Shown here piece by piece: positions 16,323-25,260 of a stretch of DNA of 57,188 bases (positions are counted from its first letter, which is position 1; each line of letters opens with the position of its first letter). This stretch comes from Spartobacteria bacterium UBA695 (GTDB lineage: Bacteria; Verrucomicrobiota; Verrucomicrobiia; Chthoniobacterales; Chthoniobacteraceae), in contig DBMP01000026.1 in assembly GCA_002298145.1 (NCBI GenBank), positions 1 through 57,188 on the forward strand, read 5' to 3'. The notes below the pieces were generated by a model. The model searched no databases and was not told the DNA's origin. It was given only the letters and a program-made list of their open reading frames with translations. Position numbers and translations under genes: made by a program.

Positions 16323-17546
16323 CTACTTGGCGGCGCTGAGCCCGAAGGCTTCGTGCACGAGGTTAGCGGCTTCGGCGATCCTCGCTTCGTCCACCACGAC
16401 GGCGATCTTGATCTCGGAGGTCGAGATCATCTGGATATTGATGCCGCCTAGGCTGAGCGCTTCAAAGACCTTCGCGGCCACGCCCGAGTGCGAACGCATA
16501 CCGATGCCCACCACGCTGAGTTTGGCGATGCCGTCCTGAGCGCTGATCTCCTTGCCGAGGGTGCTTAGGAGCGGTTCGAGCGTCGTCCGGGCCTTGGGCA
16601 GGTCGTCTTTGTTGAGCGTGAAGGAAATGTCCGTCGTCCCGGCCAGCGACACGTTCTGCACGATCATGTCGACCGTCACGCCCGCTTCGGCGATGGCTTT
16701 GAACACCCGGGAGGCGATCCCGGGGGTGTCGGCCACTTGGCGGAGGGTGACTTTGGCTTGGTTGCGTTCGATGGACACGCCACGAATGACGACTTGTTCC
16801 ATGCTCATGGTTTCTTCTTTAACGAGGGTTCCCGGGTTGTTGTTGAAAGAGCTGCGCACCTCGAAGGGAACGCCAAATTTCTTGGCGAACTCGACCGAGC
16901 GCGACTGCATGACTTTGGACCCGCTGCTGGCCATCTCCAACATTTCGTCGTAGGAGATTTCGTCGATTTTGCTGGCCGTCTTGACCACGCGCGGATCGCA
17001 GGTGTAGACGCCTTCGACGTCGGTGAAAATTTGGCAAAGGTCGGCTTTGATGGCGGCGGCAATCGCGATGGCGGTCAGGTCCGAGCCGCCTCGGCCCAGC
17101 GTGGTCGTCTGGCCGTCGCCGGACTCGCCCTGGAAGCCAGCCACGACGACGATTGAGCCGTCTTTAAGGGCTTGCTGCACTTTGCGCGGGCTGATTTCCT
17201 GGATCTTCGCCTTGGTATGGACGCCGTCGGTGACGATGCCCGCCTGGGCGCCTGTGAACGAGACGGCGTTGTGCCCCAGGTTCTGAATGGCCATGGCGGT
17301 AAGCGCGATTGTCGTCTGCTCGCCCGTGGCCAGCAGCATATCCATTTCCCGCTCGGGCGGGGTAATGCCGGGGCACACCGCGCGGGCCAGTTTGATGAGG
17401 CCGTCGGTGACGCCGGACATGGCGGAGACCACCACGACGACCTTATGACCGGCTTCGTGGGTCTCTACAACACGGCGGGCGACGTTCATGATGCGGCTCG
17501 GGTCGCCAACCGAAGTGCCGCCATATTTCTGGACAATCACACTCAT
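16323..17546 (-). CDS. lysC: Aspartate kinase
   Basis: Aspartate kinase phosphorylates L-aspartate in the first step of Lys/Thr/Met synthesis. The 407-residue protein starts with the nucleotide-binding KYGGTSVGD and has LLATGEQ, GFQGESGDGQTTTLGRGGSDLTA and FTDVEGVYTCDPR in the catalytic domain. Two ACT domains follow (from about residue 265: TLRQVADTPGIASRVF and KLSVVGIGMRSHSGVAAKVF), the site of lysine/threonine feedback. It is a monofunctional kinase without a fused homoserine dehydrogenase. The ATG at 17546 gives the standard N-terminus; the frame runs 14 codons further without homology. Confidence 0.96.
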   Translation of the reverse strand: MSVIVQKYGGTSVGDPSRIMNVARRVVETHEAGHKVVVVVSAMSGVTDGLIKLARAVCPGITPPEREMDMLLATGEQTTIALTAMAIQNLGHNAVSFTGAQAGIVTDGVHTKAKIQEISPRKVQQALKDGSIVVVAGFQGESGDGQTTTLGRGGSDLTAIAIAAAIKADLCQIFTDVEGVYTCDPRVVKTASKIDEISYDEMLEMASSGSKVMQSRSVEFAKKFGVPFEVRSSFNNNPGTLVKEETMSMEQVVIRGVSIERNQAKVTLRQVADTPGIASRVFKAIAEAGVTVDMIVQNVSLAGTTDISFTLNKDDLPKARTTLEPLLSTLGKEISAQDGIAKLSVVGIGMRSHSGVAAKVFEALSLGGINIQMISTSEIKIAVVVDEARIAEAANLVHEAFGLSAAK

Positions 17547-17740
17547 ACGAGAGCCCGGAAGTCTCATTGCCGAAGCCAGGGTTGTCAACCTTCGGGCGCT
17601 TTTGGGACAGATTATTTTTTTATAGCGGTGTCGGAAAACAAGACACTCGTGGGAAATTTTACCCGTGAGGATGAGAAAAAGATTCCTACCACCGGGCCAA
17701 AAATGCCGCTCCTGCGAAACGCTGAGTAAAGACCACGTGT

Positions 17741-18340
17741 ATGAATCAAATTATCCTTTCGGTATGCGCGTTCGCGCTGGCGGTCATTCCCGCGTTGGGC
17801 GGAACCGCGGTTTGCGTTTCCGATGATTACTGGCCGGACCCCGGGGTGTGCTTGCCAAAGCTCAAGACCGAGGGCTGCACTGACCAGTACCGCGCGCCCT
17901 ACATGATTACCTACCCGCGCATGTGCTACTTCAATAAGACGTATCCGAGCAATACGGAGATTGCCTTGGAGATGCGGCGCAGGGCGATTTACCGCCAGCG
18001 GGAGATGCTGGCGTTTGAAAGCGAGATCCGGGCGGCATCGGCTTGGAATAACAATCCGGCGGCCCAGGGGCAGACGCTTGCCGGGTCCACCGAGGGGGCT
18101 GGGGCGGCTAATTCGCCGTGCATGGCGGTGCCGCCAGCGCCTCCTTATCCGGGCCCTGCTGGAGCGCCACCCATCGTGGCGGGCCCGCCTGAGATCCCGA
18201 CGGCGGCGAAGATCCCTGGACGGCCGGGCTATGTCTTCTGCCCGTTTGGGCCGAATTACGGCTGCTTTAATATCAAAGGCCTGCGTTCGGGCTGCCTGGT
18301 GCAGGACCCGTTTACGCGGCGTGTTTTCCGGATTCCCTAA
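17741..18340 (+). CDS. Cys-rich secreted protein, function unknown
   Basis: The 199-residue product starts with a signal peptide (cleavage about residue 20, PALGG-TAVC). The mature part has nine cysteines, mostly in an N-terminal block (CVSDD, GVCLPK, EGCTDQ, RMCYF) and a C-terminal block (FCPFGPNYGCFNIKGLRSGC). A Pro/Gly/Ala-rich spacer separates the blocks. The C-terminal pattern, a GYV[F]xPF-P-x-Y/G-x-[FV] segment followed by LRSGxLVxDPFT and FRIP, looks like a short conserved C-terminal module. Disulfides in the periplasm are likely. It has no operon partner. Function is unknown. Confidence 0.75.
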   Translation: MNQIILSVCAFALAVIPALGGTAVCVSDDYWPDPGVCLPKLKTEGCTDQYRAPYMITYPRMCYFNKTYPSNTEIALEMRRRAIYRQREMLAFESEIRAASAWNNNPAAQGQTLAGSTEGAGAANSPCMAVPPAPPYPGPAGAPPIVAGPPEIPTAAKIPGRPGYVFCPFGPNYGCFNIKGLRSGCLVQDPFTRRVFRIP

Positions 18341-18446
18341 CGGCTTGGGGGTAGGGGAGGCGAAGCCCGTTTTGCCGCGCGCGCTGGTGGTTTGGTTGAC
18401 ACCGGCGCGCGTGTGCGTACGAGGGCTGTGGCTCTAAACCTAACGC

Positions 18447-18869
18447 CTAAAGACGGCCTTCGTCGGCGTCGAGGAAGTCGAAGGACGTCAGGATATCGGT
18501 GCGCCCGGCGAGCGCCGGTTCGGCGGCGATGCGTTGGGCCAGGTGGGCCGCGCCGTCGTCGCGCCAGCCGCGCTTGGACATAAAGCCGTTCCAGATTTCG
18601 ATTTCGTCCTCGGTCGGTTTGCGGCCATGCTGGTAGCACCACTCCAGCACGGCTTCGTCGCTGGCCCCGGCTTTCACCTGGGCGACCACGTCGGCGTAGG
18701 CCACGTGTAGGAAGGCAATGCACCGGCCATCGAAGCCGCTTCCGAGGTTGGGTTGGTAGTCGGCGGGGAGCTTCCCGGCGGCGTGGAGGCGGATCTTGTC
18801 GAGCATCCGCCCGAAGTGGACGAGACCGCCGACGGTCTCGCGTGGGCTGCGGAGATTGGGCACGTTCAT
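18447..18869 (-). CDS. DUF5069 domain protein
   Basis: The 140-residue protein matches the DUF5069 pattern, beginning LRSPRETVGGLVHFGRMLDKIRLHA-type sequence and continuing with LPADYQPNLGSGFDGRC. The family is small, cytoplasmic and of unknown function, and is found mainly in Verrucomicrobiota and related phyla, which supports the organism assignment. It is convergent with the Cys-rich secreted protein and stands alone. Confidence 0.85.
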   Translation of the reverse strand: MNVPNLRSPRETVGGLVHFGRMLDKIRLHAAGKLPADYQPNLGSGFDGRCIAFLHVAYADVVAQVKAGASDEAVLEWCYQHGRKPTEDEIEIWNGFMSKRGWRDDGAAHLAQRIAAEPALAGRTDILTSFDFLDADEGRL

Positions 18870-18933
18870 GTGAGCGGGAGAATAGCGCCCTCTCCCACTT
18901 TGGTGAACTGCAAAATGCTAAGGGTTTCCGGGA

Positions 18934-19221
18934 TTACCTGCCCCGGTCTAGAATTCTGCGCACCTGGTCCATGGCGGCGTCGATTGTCCGTAAGGCGTCG
19001 CCCCGGTGCGGGCTGGGCGGGCCGGATTGCATGATGTGCCGCTTGGCTTTTTCGAGGTTCTCCAGGGCTTTGAAAAGTTCATCGCTTCCCGGGTCTCTCC
19101 GGTGGCCCTGCGGCCCGATGCGTAATTCGAAGGAAGGCGGGTCTGCCTGAACGGACGAAGTGGGGATCAGGGTGAATGCCGTGACGGCTGCCAGGGCCGT
19201 GGTGACGAGTCTGTTTCTCAT
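18934..19221 (-). CDS. Small secreted helical protein, function unknown
   Basis: The 95-residue product has a clear signal peptide (MRNRLVTTALAAVTAF, cleavage near SVQA-DP). The mature part is about 68 residues, charged and mostly helical (ELFKALENLEKAKRHIMQ, ALRTIDAAMDQVRRIL). Two amphipathic helices separated by SGPPSPHRG suggest a helical hairpin. It lies 56 bases downstream of tsaB and may be co-transcribed with it. No family is recognised. Confidence 0.65.
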   Translation of the reverse strand: MRNRLVTTALAAVTAFTLIPTSSVQADPPSFELRIGPQGHRRDPGSDELFKALENLEKAKRHIMQSGPPSPHRGDALRTIDAAMDQVRRILDRGR

Positions 19222-19277
19222 ACAAGGCCAATCTCGGCTTAAGCCCCCACGGTTGCAAGGGCCCTACCCGGAGGCGA

Positions 19278-19895
19278 CTACGCCTTGGGCGCTTTGGGCA
19301 GCGTGATGTGCGGTTCGCGCAGGTACATCGGCTCCAGGTCGCCCCGGGCGGTGATCGAGCGGCCCTTGGCGGCGAGCCGGGCCAGGCGTTCGGCTGTTGG
19401 GTAGCGCAGTTCGGGGGCGATGGGCAGCGGAGCGCCGATCTCCTCGGAGGTGTAGACCGGCACCCGGCATTCCGCGAGCCGTGCGGCCAGTTCGTCGGCG
19501 GAAAGCAGTAGCGGCCCCTCGACGCACTCCCCGCCGGTGACGCGGGTGAAGGAAAAGCTCTGGCGGCGGGCGTCACCGATGGCGGCGAAGTCCCCCTCGG
19601 CCAGGGCGGCGATGGACGGCAGGCCCAGCAGCTCGGCTCCGGAGGCGAGCGTGAGGCCGAAGGCGGCGGAAATGGCAATGCGTACCCCGGCGTAGGACCC
19701 GGGCCCGAGGCCCACGGCGATCTGGTCCGGCTGCGCTCCGCTGGGGAGGGTGGCCAGCGCTCGCTCCAGCGTTGAGAAGAGAAGCGAACTGTGGCTGCGC
19801 CCCGCGCCGCACGATTCGTTGAAAATCAGCTCCCCATCCCGCAGCACGGCCACGCTGCCTTGGTGGGTGGAGGTTTCAATGGCGATGAGGATCAT
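19278..19895 (-). CDS. tsaB: tRNA threonylcarbamoyladenosine synthesis protein TsaB
   Basis: TsaB works with TsaD and TsaE to transfer threonylcarbamoyl to adenosine 37 of ANN-decoding tRNAs. The 205-residue protein shows the ASKHA-fold N-terminus ILIAIETSTHQGSVAVL, the conserved GRSHSSLL and VGLGPGSYAGVRIAISAAFGL. The start at 19895 overlaps the tsaE stop by 4 bases (ATGA), giving coupled translation. TsaD is not in the window. Confidence 0.95.
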   Translation of the reverse strand: MILIAIETSTHQGSVAVLRDGELIFNESCGAGRSHSSLLFSTLERALATLPSGAQPDQIAVGLGPGSYAGVRIAISAAFGLTLASGAELLGLPSIAALAEGDFAAIGDARRQSFSFTRVTGGECVEGPLLLSADELAARLAECRVPVYTSEEIGAPLPIAPELRYPTAERLARLAAKGRSITARGDLEPMYLREPHITLPKAPKA

Positions 19896-20302
19896 AATGA
19901 AATTTCCCGGTCGTCGCCTTCCAGCACTTGGAAGCGGACCCAGCGCACGTCGGGCGGCATCAGGGCTTCGAATTTGTCGGCCCATTCGATGACCGTTACG
20001 CCGTCGCCCGCGAGGTAGTCGTCCAGGCCGATGCCGAGCACCTCGGTCGGTTCCTCCAGGCGGTAGAGGTCGATGTGGACCAGCGGCAGCCGCCCGCCGG
20101 GGTACTCGTGGACGAGCGTAAAGGTGGGGCTCGTGACGTCGGCCTCCACGCCCAGGCCTTCGGCGAGGCCTTTGGTGAAGTGCGTTTTGCCCGCGCCGAG
20201 GTCGCCCGCCAGCGCCAGGACGTCGCCACGGCGCAGCTCGGCGGCGAGCGCGCGGCCTAGCTCAAGCGTCTCTTGGGGGTGATGCGAAATGATCGAAGCC
20301 AT
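19892..20302 (-). CDS. tsaE: tRNA threonylcarbamoyladenosine synthesis ATPase TsaE
   Basis: The 136-residue P-loop ATPase drives turnover of the TsaBD complex. It contains Walker A GDLGAGKTHFTKGL (33-46), SPTFTLVHEYPGG, HIDLYRLEEPTEVLGIGLDDYL and VIEWADK, all diagnostic of TsaE. Its first 41 bases overlap the 3' end of thiL in another frame, and its stop overlaps the tsaB start. This is a tight operon, CPBP protease, thiL, tsaE, tsaB. Confidence 0.95.
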   Translation of the reverse strand: MASIISHHPQETLELGRALAAELRRGDVLALAGDLGAGKTHFTKGLAEGLGVEADVTSPTFTLVHEYPGGRLPLVHIDLYRLEEPTEVLGIGLDDYLAGDGVTVIEWADKFEALMPPDVRWVRFQVLEGDDREISL

Positions 20303-21152
20303 GTAGGGTGGAAGGGGGGGTATTGGCCGTCAAAAGGCCCACGCGCGTCAATGGCAAAGTTGCGAAAGGCCATGATTGCTCGATCCGCGCTGCCTGCCGG
20401 GGGCTCGCCGCGAAGAGCAGCTCGAAGTCCTCGCCGTCGCTCAAGCCCGCCTCGTGCGAGCAGCCCGGGGTGAGGGGAAGCGCGCCGTTCAGCTCGAAGC
20501 CGCACCCGCTCGCCCGCGCCAGCCGGGGGAGATCCGCTCCCAGGCCGTCGGAGAGGTCCATCATCGCGTGGAGCCGGAAATGCTCGGTAAGCCAGCGGGC
20601 CTCCTGCACCCGGGGCATGAAGTCCAGGTGCTTGCCCGCAATCGAGCCGCCGAGGGTCCCCGTGACGAAAAGCACGTCGCCCGGCTTGCCGCCTGAGCGG
20701 AGCACGCAGCGCCCGCGTTCCACCCGGCCCGTCAGCGCCACCGAGACGAAGACCGGCCCCGGGCTGCGGGCCGTCTCACCGCCCGCCAGGGAAATGCCAA
20801 ACTCCCCGGCGCACCGGGCCAGCCCCGCGTAAAGGGCCTCGGCCTTGGCCACCGCGAGATCGCCCGGGAAGGCCACGGTGACGAGCGCGTGCTCCGGCAG
20901 CCCTCCCATCGCGGCGATGTCGCTCACGTTGCGGGCGAGCGCCTTCCAGCCCACGCGGGCGAAACCGGTCTCCGGCGTGAAGTGAATGCCCTCGATGACG
21001 CAATCCGTCTTGAGCAGCGTCCAGAACGGCGCGTTGCGGCGGCCCGCCACGGCGCAATCGTCCCCGGGGCCGACGAGCAGGCCCTCGTTGCGGGGCAGGC
21101 CGTGAGTCAGGCGGGCCACCAGCGCCTCTTCGCCGAGTTGGGAAAGCTTCAT
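20262..21152 (-). CDS. thiL: Thiamine-monophosphate kinase
   Basis: ThiL phosphorylates thiamine monophosphate to the active diphosphate. The 296-residue protein starts with GEEALVARL, then GPGDDCAV, TDCVIEGIHF, GWKALARNVSDIAAMGG and MDLSDGLGADLPRLA, the standard AIR-synthase-fold motifs that bind Mg-ATP and substrate. The start ATG overlaps the preceding CPBP gene by 4 bases. No other thiamine gene and no THI element is visible nearby. Confidence 0.95.
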   Translation of the reverse strand: MKLSQLGEEALVARLTHGLPRNEGLLVGPGDDCAVAGRRNAPFWTLLKTDCVIEGIHFTPETGFARVGWKALARNVSDIAAMGGLPEHALVTVAFPGDLAVAKAEALYAGLARCAGEFGISLAGGETARSPGPVFVSVALTGRVERGRCVLRSGGKPGDVLFVTGTLGGSIAGKHLDFMPRVQEARWLTEHFRLHAMMDLSDGLGADLPRLARASGCGFELNGALPLTPGCSHEAGLSDGEDFELLFAASPRQAARIEQSWPFATLPLTRVGLLTANTPPSTLHGFDHFASPPRDA

Positions 21153-21964
21153 GGATGCCGCACACTATAGAACATCAGGGCCAGCATCGTCGTGTTGAAA
21201 AGCGAGTGCATCACCATGCAGGTCAGCAGCGAGCCCGTGGCCTCGTAAGCCAGCGAAAGGCATATGGCGAGCACGAAGAGCGGCAGCACCACCCCGCCGT
21301 TTAAGTGGATGGCCGCGAAGAGCGCCGACGTTAGCACCAGCGCGGGCGACACCCCGAGGTAGCGCCGGATCACGCCGTAAAAATAGCCGCGGAAGAGGAA
21401 CTCCTCCGTCACCGGGGCCACCAGCGCGGCGAACCCCAGTACGAGCCCCATGCGGTACCAGTCCGACGCTGCGGCGGCTTCCTGAAAATAGGCGGTCACA
21501 TCCTGTGGCTGCGGCTCCCCGCCCGCGATCGTGGTGACGATGACGAAGCTGACGTACACCAGCGGCAGCGCCGCCGCGAAGAGCCCCGCTGCCCGCCGCA
21601 GGAGCGCCTTGGGGGCCTCCGGGTTCAGCCCAAAGAGGCGCACGATCGGCACGCCCCGGGCATGGAGCAGCAGCAGGATCCCGCTCACCACCACCGCGAA
21701 CACCAGCCCGCCTTCGATAATGGCGTATTCATTAAGCCGCCGGGGCGGCGCGGCGAACCCCTGGACTACCGCATCGCCCAGCCAGGTGAAAAGCACCAGG
21801 CAGACCAGCACGTCGGGAAAGCCGAACGGGGCGAGCGTGCGCTGGAGCTTAGCCTCCAAGCGCGCCTGCCGCCAGATCTGCAGGTAGGCCCGCCCGGCCA
21901 GGATCGTCAGCGCGATGATCAGCGAGGCCTCCAGCCAGAGCACGATTTCCGAGCCGGGAGGCAT
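21149..21964 (-). CDS. CPBP-family intramembrane glutamic endopeptidase
   Basis: The 271-residue membrane protein belongs to the CAAX protease / bacteriocin-processing (Abi) family. It has about seven hydrophobic segments and all three family motifs in the C-terminal half: EEFLFRGYFYG (motif 1, EExxxR), FAAIHLNGG (motif 2, FxxxH) and MHSLFNTT (motif 3, HxxxN). Members cleave within the membrane, but the target cannot be predicted here. It is the first gene of the thiL-tsaE-tsaB operon. Confidence 0.9.
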   Translation of the reverse strand: MPPGSEIVLWLEASLIIALTILAGRAYLQIWRQARLEAKLQRTLAPFGFPDVLVCLVLFTWLGDAVVQGFAAPPRRLNEYAIIEGGLVFAVVVSGILLLLHARGVPIVRLFGLNPEAPKALLRRAAGLFAAALPLVYVSFVIVTTIAGGEPQPQDVTAYFQEAAAASDWYRMGLVLGFAALVAPVTEEFLFRGYFYGVIRRYLGVSPALVLTSALFAAIHLNGGVVLPLFVLAICLSLAYEATGSLLTCMVMHSLFNTTMLALMFYSVRHP

Positions 21965-22051
21965 TACGCGCGGGCTCCTTTCGTCTCGACGGCGCGAAGG
22001 AAAGGCAAAATCATGAGGTTCTCTTCGTGTGAGCCCATCCGTGGCCTTCCC

Positions 22052-23062
22052 TTACATTGCATAAAAGCCCGGCAGCCAGTAGGCGCGGCCCGGTTCGAGC
22101 ACAGGGAGGAGCTTCTGCGTCAGGTTGACCTCCACCTTCCCGTTGCTCTCCCCCTCGCTGCCGAGGTACTGGAAAATCTTGCTCAGGCTGAACTGTGCCT
22201 CGTAGGCGACGATGGTCGCGTCGGGGGTTTTCGCCAGTTCTTTGGCCTTCTCGTAGGCGTCTTCGATCTCCCCCAGGCCGTCGATCAGCTTGGCCTCCAG
22301 CGCGTCCGTTCCCGAGACCACCCGGCCGTCGGCCACGCCCGAGCGCAGCGTCTCCTCCTTAAGGTGCCGTTCGCGGGCCACCACGCCGACGAAAATCCCG
22401 TACGTTTGCATCACCAGCTTTTGCACGTAAGCCTTTTCCTCCTCGGACATTTCGCGTGTGCCGCTGAGCATATCCTTGAAGGCCCCGCTCTTGAACGTCA
22501 CCGGAGCCACGCCGATCTTGTTGAGGAGATCGTTATAGCGCATTGACTGAATGATCACGCCGATGGAGCCCGTGAACGTCGTCGGGTTGGCCATCAGGAA
22601 GGAACCGCCGCAGGCCGTGTAATAGCCGCCCGAGGTCGCCATCGACCCCATGGAAACCACCACCGGCTTGACCGCCCGCACGCGGCGCACCGCGTTGTAA
22701 AGATTATCCGAGGCCGTCACCTCACCTCCGGGGGAATCGACGGCCAGCACCACGGCCTTGACCCGGGAATCCAGCTCCGCCTGGCGCAGTTGAATGCGGA
22801 TGTCATCGACCATGGAGGCCCCGATCTTGCCCGACACGCCCGAGCTGATCAACCCGCGCACGGGGATCACCACGATCCGGTCCTTGCCCTCGCCCGCCCG
22901 CAGCACGCGCTCCTCCAGCCGCTGCGGCTCGTGGGACTTCACCTGCAGCCCCTTGGCCACATTTTTGCCTTTCCCGGCCACCAGCGCCACGTTCATCAGC
23001 AAGCTGAAGCCCAGAACCAAGATCAGCGCCACCCAAAGACAACCCGACCGTTTGATGCTCAT
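22052..23062 (-). CDS. sppA: Signal peptide peptidase SppA (short form)
   Basis: SppA degrades leftover signal peptides in the membrane using a Ser/Lys dyad. The 336-residue protein has an N-terminal membrane anchor (residues 8-30), DSPGGEVTASDNLYNAV, the nucleophile region MATSGGYYTA and the general-base lysine in FKSGAFKDMLSG. It has one protease domain, as in Bacillus SppA. The ATG at 23062 sits directly before the anchor; the frame upstream has no homology. It is divergent from pyrH. Confidence 0.93.
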   Translation of the reverse strand: MSIKRSGCLWVALILVLGFSLLMNVALVAGKGKNVAKGLQVKSHEPQRLEERVLRAGEGKDRIVVIPVRGLISSGVSGKIGASMVDDIRIQLRQAELDSRVKAVVLAVDSPGGEVTASDNLYNAVRRVRAVKPVVVSMGSMATSGGYYTACGGSFLMANPTTFTGSIGVIIQSMRYNDLLNKIGVAPVTFKSGAFKDMLSGTREMSEEEKAYVQKLVMQTYGIFVGVVARERHLKEETLRSGVADGRVVSGTDALEAKLIDGLGEIEDAYEKAKELAKTPDATIVAYEAQFSLSKIFQYLGSEGESNGKVEVNLTQKLLPVLEPGRAYWLPGFYAM

Positions 23063-23230
23063 AGAAAGGCCCCACTTTGCCGGAGTTCCTCCCCGGCGGC
23101 AAGCCCAACTAGACGGCCGACCCGGGGCAAAAACCCGGCGGCGGGGTGGTCGATTCCCCCCGGGGTCCCCGCATCTTTTTGCGAAAAATCCTTTCCGCGC
23201 ATACCGGGATTCGTGTTCAATCAACCTTTG

Positions 23231-23968
23231 ATGTCAAACCACAGCCCGAGCCCCAAGTTTAAGCGCATTGTTTTGAAAATTAGCGGCGAAGCATTGAGGG
23301 AACCCGGCAGCCGGGACACCATCTCGCCGAAGATCGCCGGCAACATCGCCCGCCAGATCCGCGAAGTGCACGAACTCGGTGTGCAGGTCGCCGTCGTCGT
23401 GGGCGGCGGCAATATCTGGCGCGGCCTGGCCGCCAGCCATCGCGGCATGGAGCGCACCGTGGCCGACTACATGGGCATGCTCGCCACCGTCATCAACGGC
23501 ATGGCCCTCCAGAGCGCCCTCGAGGCTCAGGGCGTCGCCACGCGGGTCCAGACCGCCATCGAAATGAAGAACGTCGCCGAGCCCTTCATCCGCCGCCGCG
23601 CCATGCGCCACATGGAGCTGGGCCGGGTCGTCATCTTCGTCGCCGGAACCGGCAACCCCTTCTTCTCCACCGACACGACCGCCGCCTTGCGGGCCAGCGA
23701 AATCGGGGCCGAGGTCATCCTCAAAGCCACCAAAGTCGACGGCATCTACACCGCCGACCCGGCCAAAGACCCCACCGCCACGAAGTACGACAAGCTGACC
23801 TACACCGAGGCCCTCACCCAGCGCCTCGCCGTCATGGACTCCACCGCCTTCTCGCTTTGTATGGATAACAAGGTCCCGATCATCGTGTTCGACATGATGG
23901 CCGACGACAACATCAAGCGCGTCGTCCTGGGCGAGAAAGTCGGCACACTCGTCACCTCGGCAAAATAA
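23231..23968 (+). CDS. pyrH: UMP kinase
   Basis: PyrH phosphorylates UMP to UDP, the entry to pyrimidine nucleotide synthesis. The 245-residue amino-acid-kinase-fold protein has VLKISGEAL, VVVGGGNIWRG, DYMGMLATVINGMALQ, the ATP-site VIFVAGTGNPFFSTDT and KATKVDGIYTADP. The ATG at 23231 gives a standard N-terminus. It is followed by frr after 37 bases. The usual upstream rpsB-tsf pair is absent; instead divergent sppA lies there. Confidence 0.97.
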   Translation: MSNHSPSPKFKRIVLKISGEALREPGSRDTISPKIAGNIARQIREVHELGVQVAVVVGGGNIWRGLAASHRGMERTVADYMGMLATVINGMALQSALEAQGVATRVQTAIEMKNVAEPFIRRRAMRHMELGRVVIFVAGTGNPFFSTDTTAALRASEIGAEVILKATKVDGIYTADPAKDPTATKYDKLTYTEALTQRLAVMDSTAFSLCMDNKVPIIVFDMMADDNIKRVVLGEKVGTLVTSAK

Positions 23969-24005
23969 GCCCCCTCTTTTTTTCCCACAAACCAAACGCA
24001 CCTCT

Positions 24006-24566
24006 ATGAACTCTGACGACATTCTTCTGGAAACCGAGGACTCCATGGACAAAGCCGTGGAATACATGAACCACGAATTTTCCAGCGTCCGCACCGGCAA
24101 AGCCTCTCCCGCGCTGGTGGAAAACATCGAGGTGCAGGCCTACGGCACCCCCATGCGGATGAAGCAGCTCGCCTTGATCACCACGCCCGAGCCCCGCCTG
24201 CTGGTCATCCAGCCCTTCGACATGAGCACCATGAAGGACATCGACCGAGGCATCCGCGAATCCAAGCTCGGCATCAACCCCACCATCGACGGCAAGTTGA
24301 TCCGCCTGCGCATCCCCGAGCTGAGCGAGGAACGCCGCCGCGACCTGTGTAAAACCGTCCGCACCATGGCCGAGGAAGCCCGCGTGCGCATCCGCTCCAT
24401 CCGCCGCGACGGCATGGAAGGCCTTAAAAAGCTCGAAAAAGAGGGCGACATCACCGAGGACGATCTCCGGACCAACGAAAAAGAAGTCCAGACCCTTACC
24501 GACAAAGCCGTCAAAGCCATCGACACGGCAGTCGCCGCCAAAGAGGCCGAAATCTTGAAAGTCTGA
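24006..24566 (+). CDS. frr: Ribosome recycling factor
   Basis: RRF, with EF-G, splits post-termination ribosomes. The 186-residue length is standard. Diagnostic sequence includes FSSVRTGKASPALVENI, YGTPMRMKQLA, IQPFDMSTMKDI, GKLIRLRIPELSEERR and VRIRSIRRDGMEGLKKLEK. The pyrH-frr order is conserved across bacteria. Confidence 0.98.
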   Translation: MNSDDILLETEDSMDKAVEYMNHEFSSVRTGKASPALVENIEVQAYGTPMRMKQLALITTPEPRLLVIQPFDMSTMKDIDRGIRESKLGINPTIDGKLIRLRIPELSEERRRDLCKTVRTMAEEARVRIRSIRRDGMEGLKKLEKEGDITEDDLRTNEKEVQTLTDKAVKAIDTAVAAKEAEILKV

Positions 24567-24575
24567 GTGACTCGT

Positions 24576-25085
24576 ATGAACAAGCCCGCCCTTCTCCTCC
24601 TGGCCGCGGCCCTCGCCGTGCTTCCCGCCGGGCTCGCCCAGGCGCAAGTCGTCCGGCCCGCCCCGGACTTTGCCTGGGCCCCCGGGCAAACGCTGCGAAG
24701 CTGGAGAGGGCAGCCCGTCGTGCTGGTCATCGCCCCGTCGCCGCTTTCCAAAGAATTCCGGGCGCAGTCGAAGAAAATCGAGCGCGGCTACCAGCAGTTC
24801 GCCGCGCGGAAAGTCATCTTCGTCGCCGCCTTCACCCAGGCGGGAGCGGAGAACGGCTCGCTTTGCACGAACGTCCCCTTCGTCATCGCGCCCAACGGGG
24901 CGGAAATCGCGTGCCGTTACGGAACACGCGTCTTTAGCCTGAACGTCATCGGCCGCGACGGCAACCTCGACCTCTCCAGTTGCAAAGTGGAGTCCCCCTG
25001 GAAGATCATGGACATGATCCGCAACAACGCCGAGCAGCAAGCCTCCGAGCGCAAGGACCTGCGCCTCACCCCCGTCATTCAGTAG
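24576..25085 (+). CDS. Secreted protein with possible thioredoxin-like fold, function unknown
   Basis: The product of about 169 residues has a signal peptide (KPALLLLAAALAVLPAGLAQA) and a mature domain rich in beta-alpha pattern: APDFAWAPGQTLRSWRGQPVVLVIAPSPLSKEF, then VIFVAAFT. This resembles the first half of a peroxiredoxin/thioredoxin-like fold, but there is no CxxC or peroxidatic Cys at the expected position. Three cysteines occur later (SLCTN, IACRY, SSCKV). It starts 9 bases after frr (ATG 24576; an in-frame GTG at 24567 is possible), so it is probably co-transcribed. Confidence 0.7.
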   Translation: MNKPALLLLAAALAVLPAGLAQAQVVRPAPDFAWAPGQTLRSWRGQPVVLVIAPSPLSKEFRAQSKKIERGYQQFAARKVIFVAAFTQAGAENGSLCTNVPFVIAPNGAEIACRYGTRVFSLNVIGRDGNLDLSSCKVESPWKIMDMIRNNAEQQASERKDLRLTPVIQ

Positions 25086-25111
25086 AGCTCCTGCCAGGGG
25101 GAACGGCCTCG

Positions 25112-25260
25112 TGCTCCTCGTTCCTAATCTCCAGATTGGGAACGCCATTGGGGGCGAAACTCTATTTCGCAGGGGAGGGGGAATCAGGAGATTCCCGGAC
25201 AGCTTGCATTACGAATCTGGAGATTCGTAACGAGGAAAGCTCTGCTTTGTAACGAGCTCA
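25112..25260. repeat. Array of five consecutive palindromes (REP-like element)
   Basis: Five hairpins follow each other in 150 bases: 25119-25144 (TTCCTAATCT/AGATTGGGAA), 25156-25172 (GCGAAA/TTTCGC), a GGGAATC/GATTCCC hairpin near 25182-25199, 25209-25230 (TTACGAATCT/AGATTCGTAA, loop GG) and a small AAAGC/GCTTT one near 25237-25249. No coding potential is visible. The first hairpin is closely related to one at 57098-57122 in this window, sharing the flank CTCGTTCC and the tail GGGAACGCC, so it is a dispersed element. Confidence 0.75.

Noticed and set aside
16323..17740. Possible lysine riboswitch upstream of lysC
   Set aside because: The leader is short and lacks the conserved multi-helix core; only AT-rich unstructured sequence is visible.
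25112..25260. Possible CRISPR array
   Set aside because: The palindromes differ in sequence and spacing, so they are not direct repeats with spacers, and no cas gene is near.
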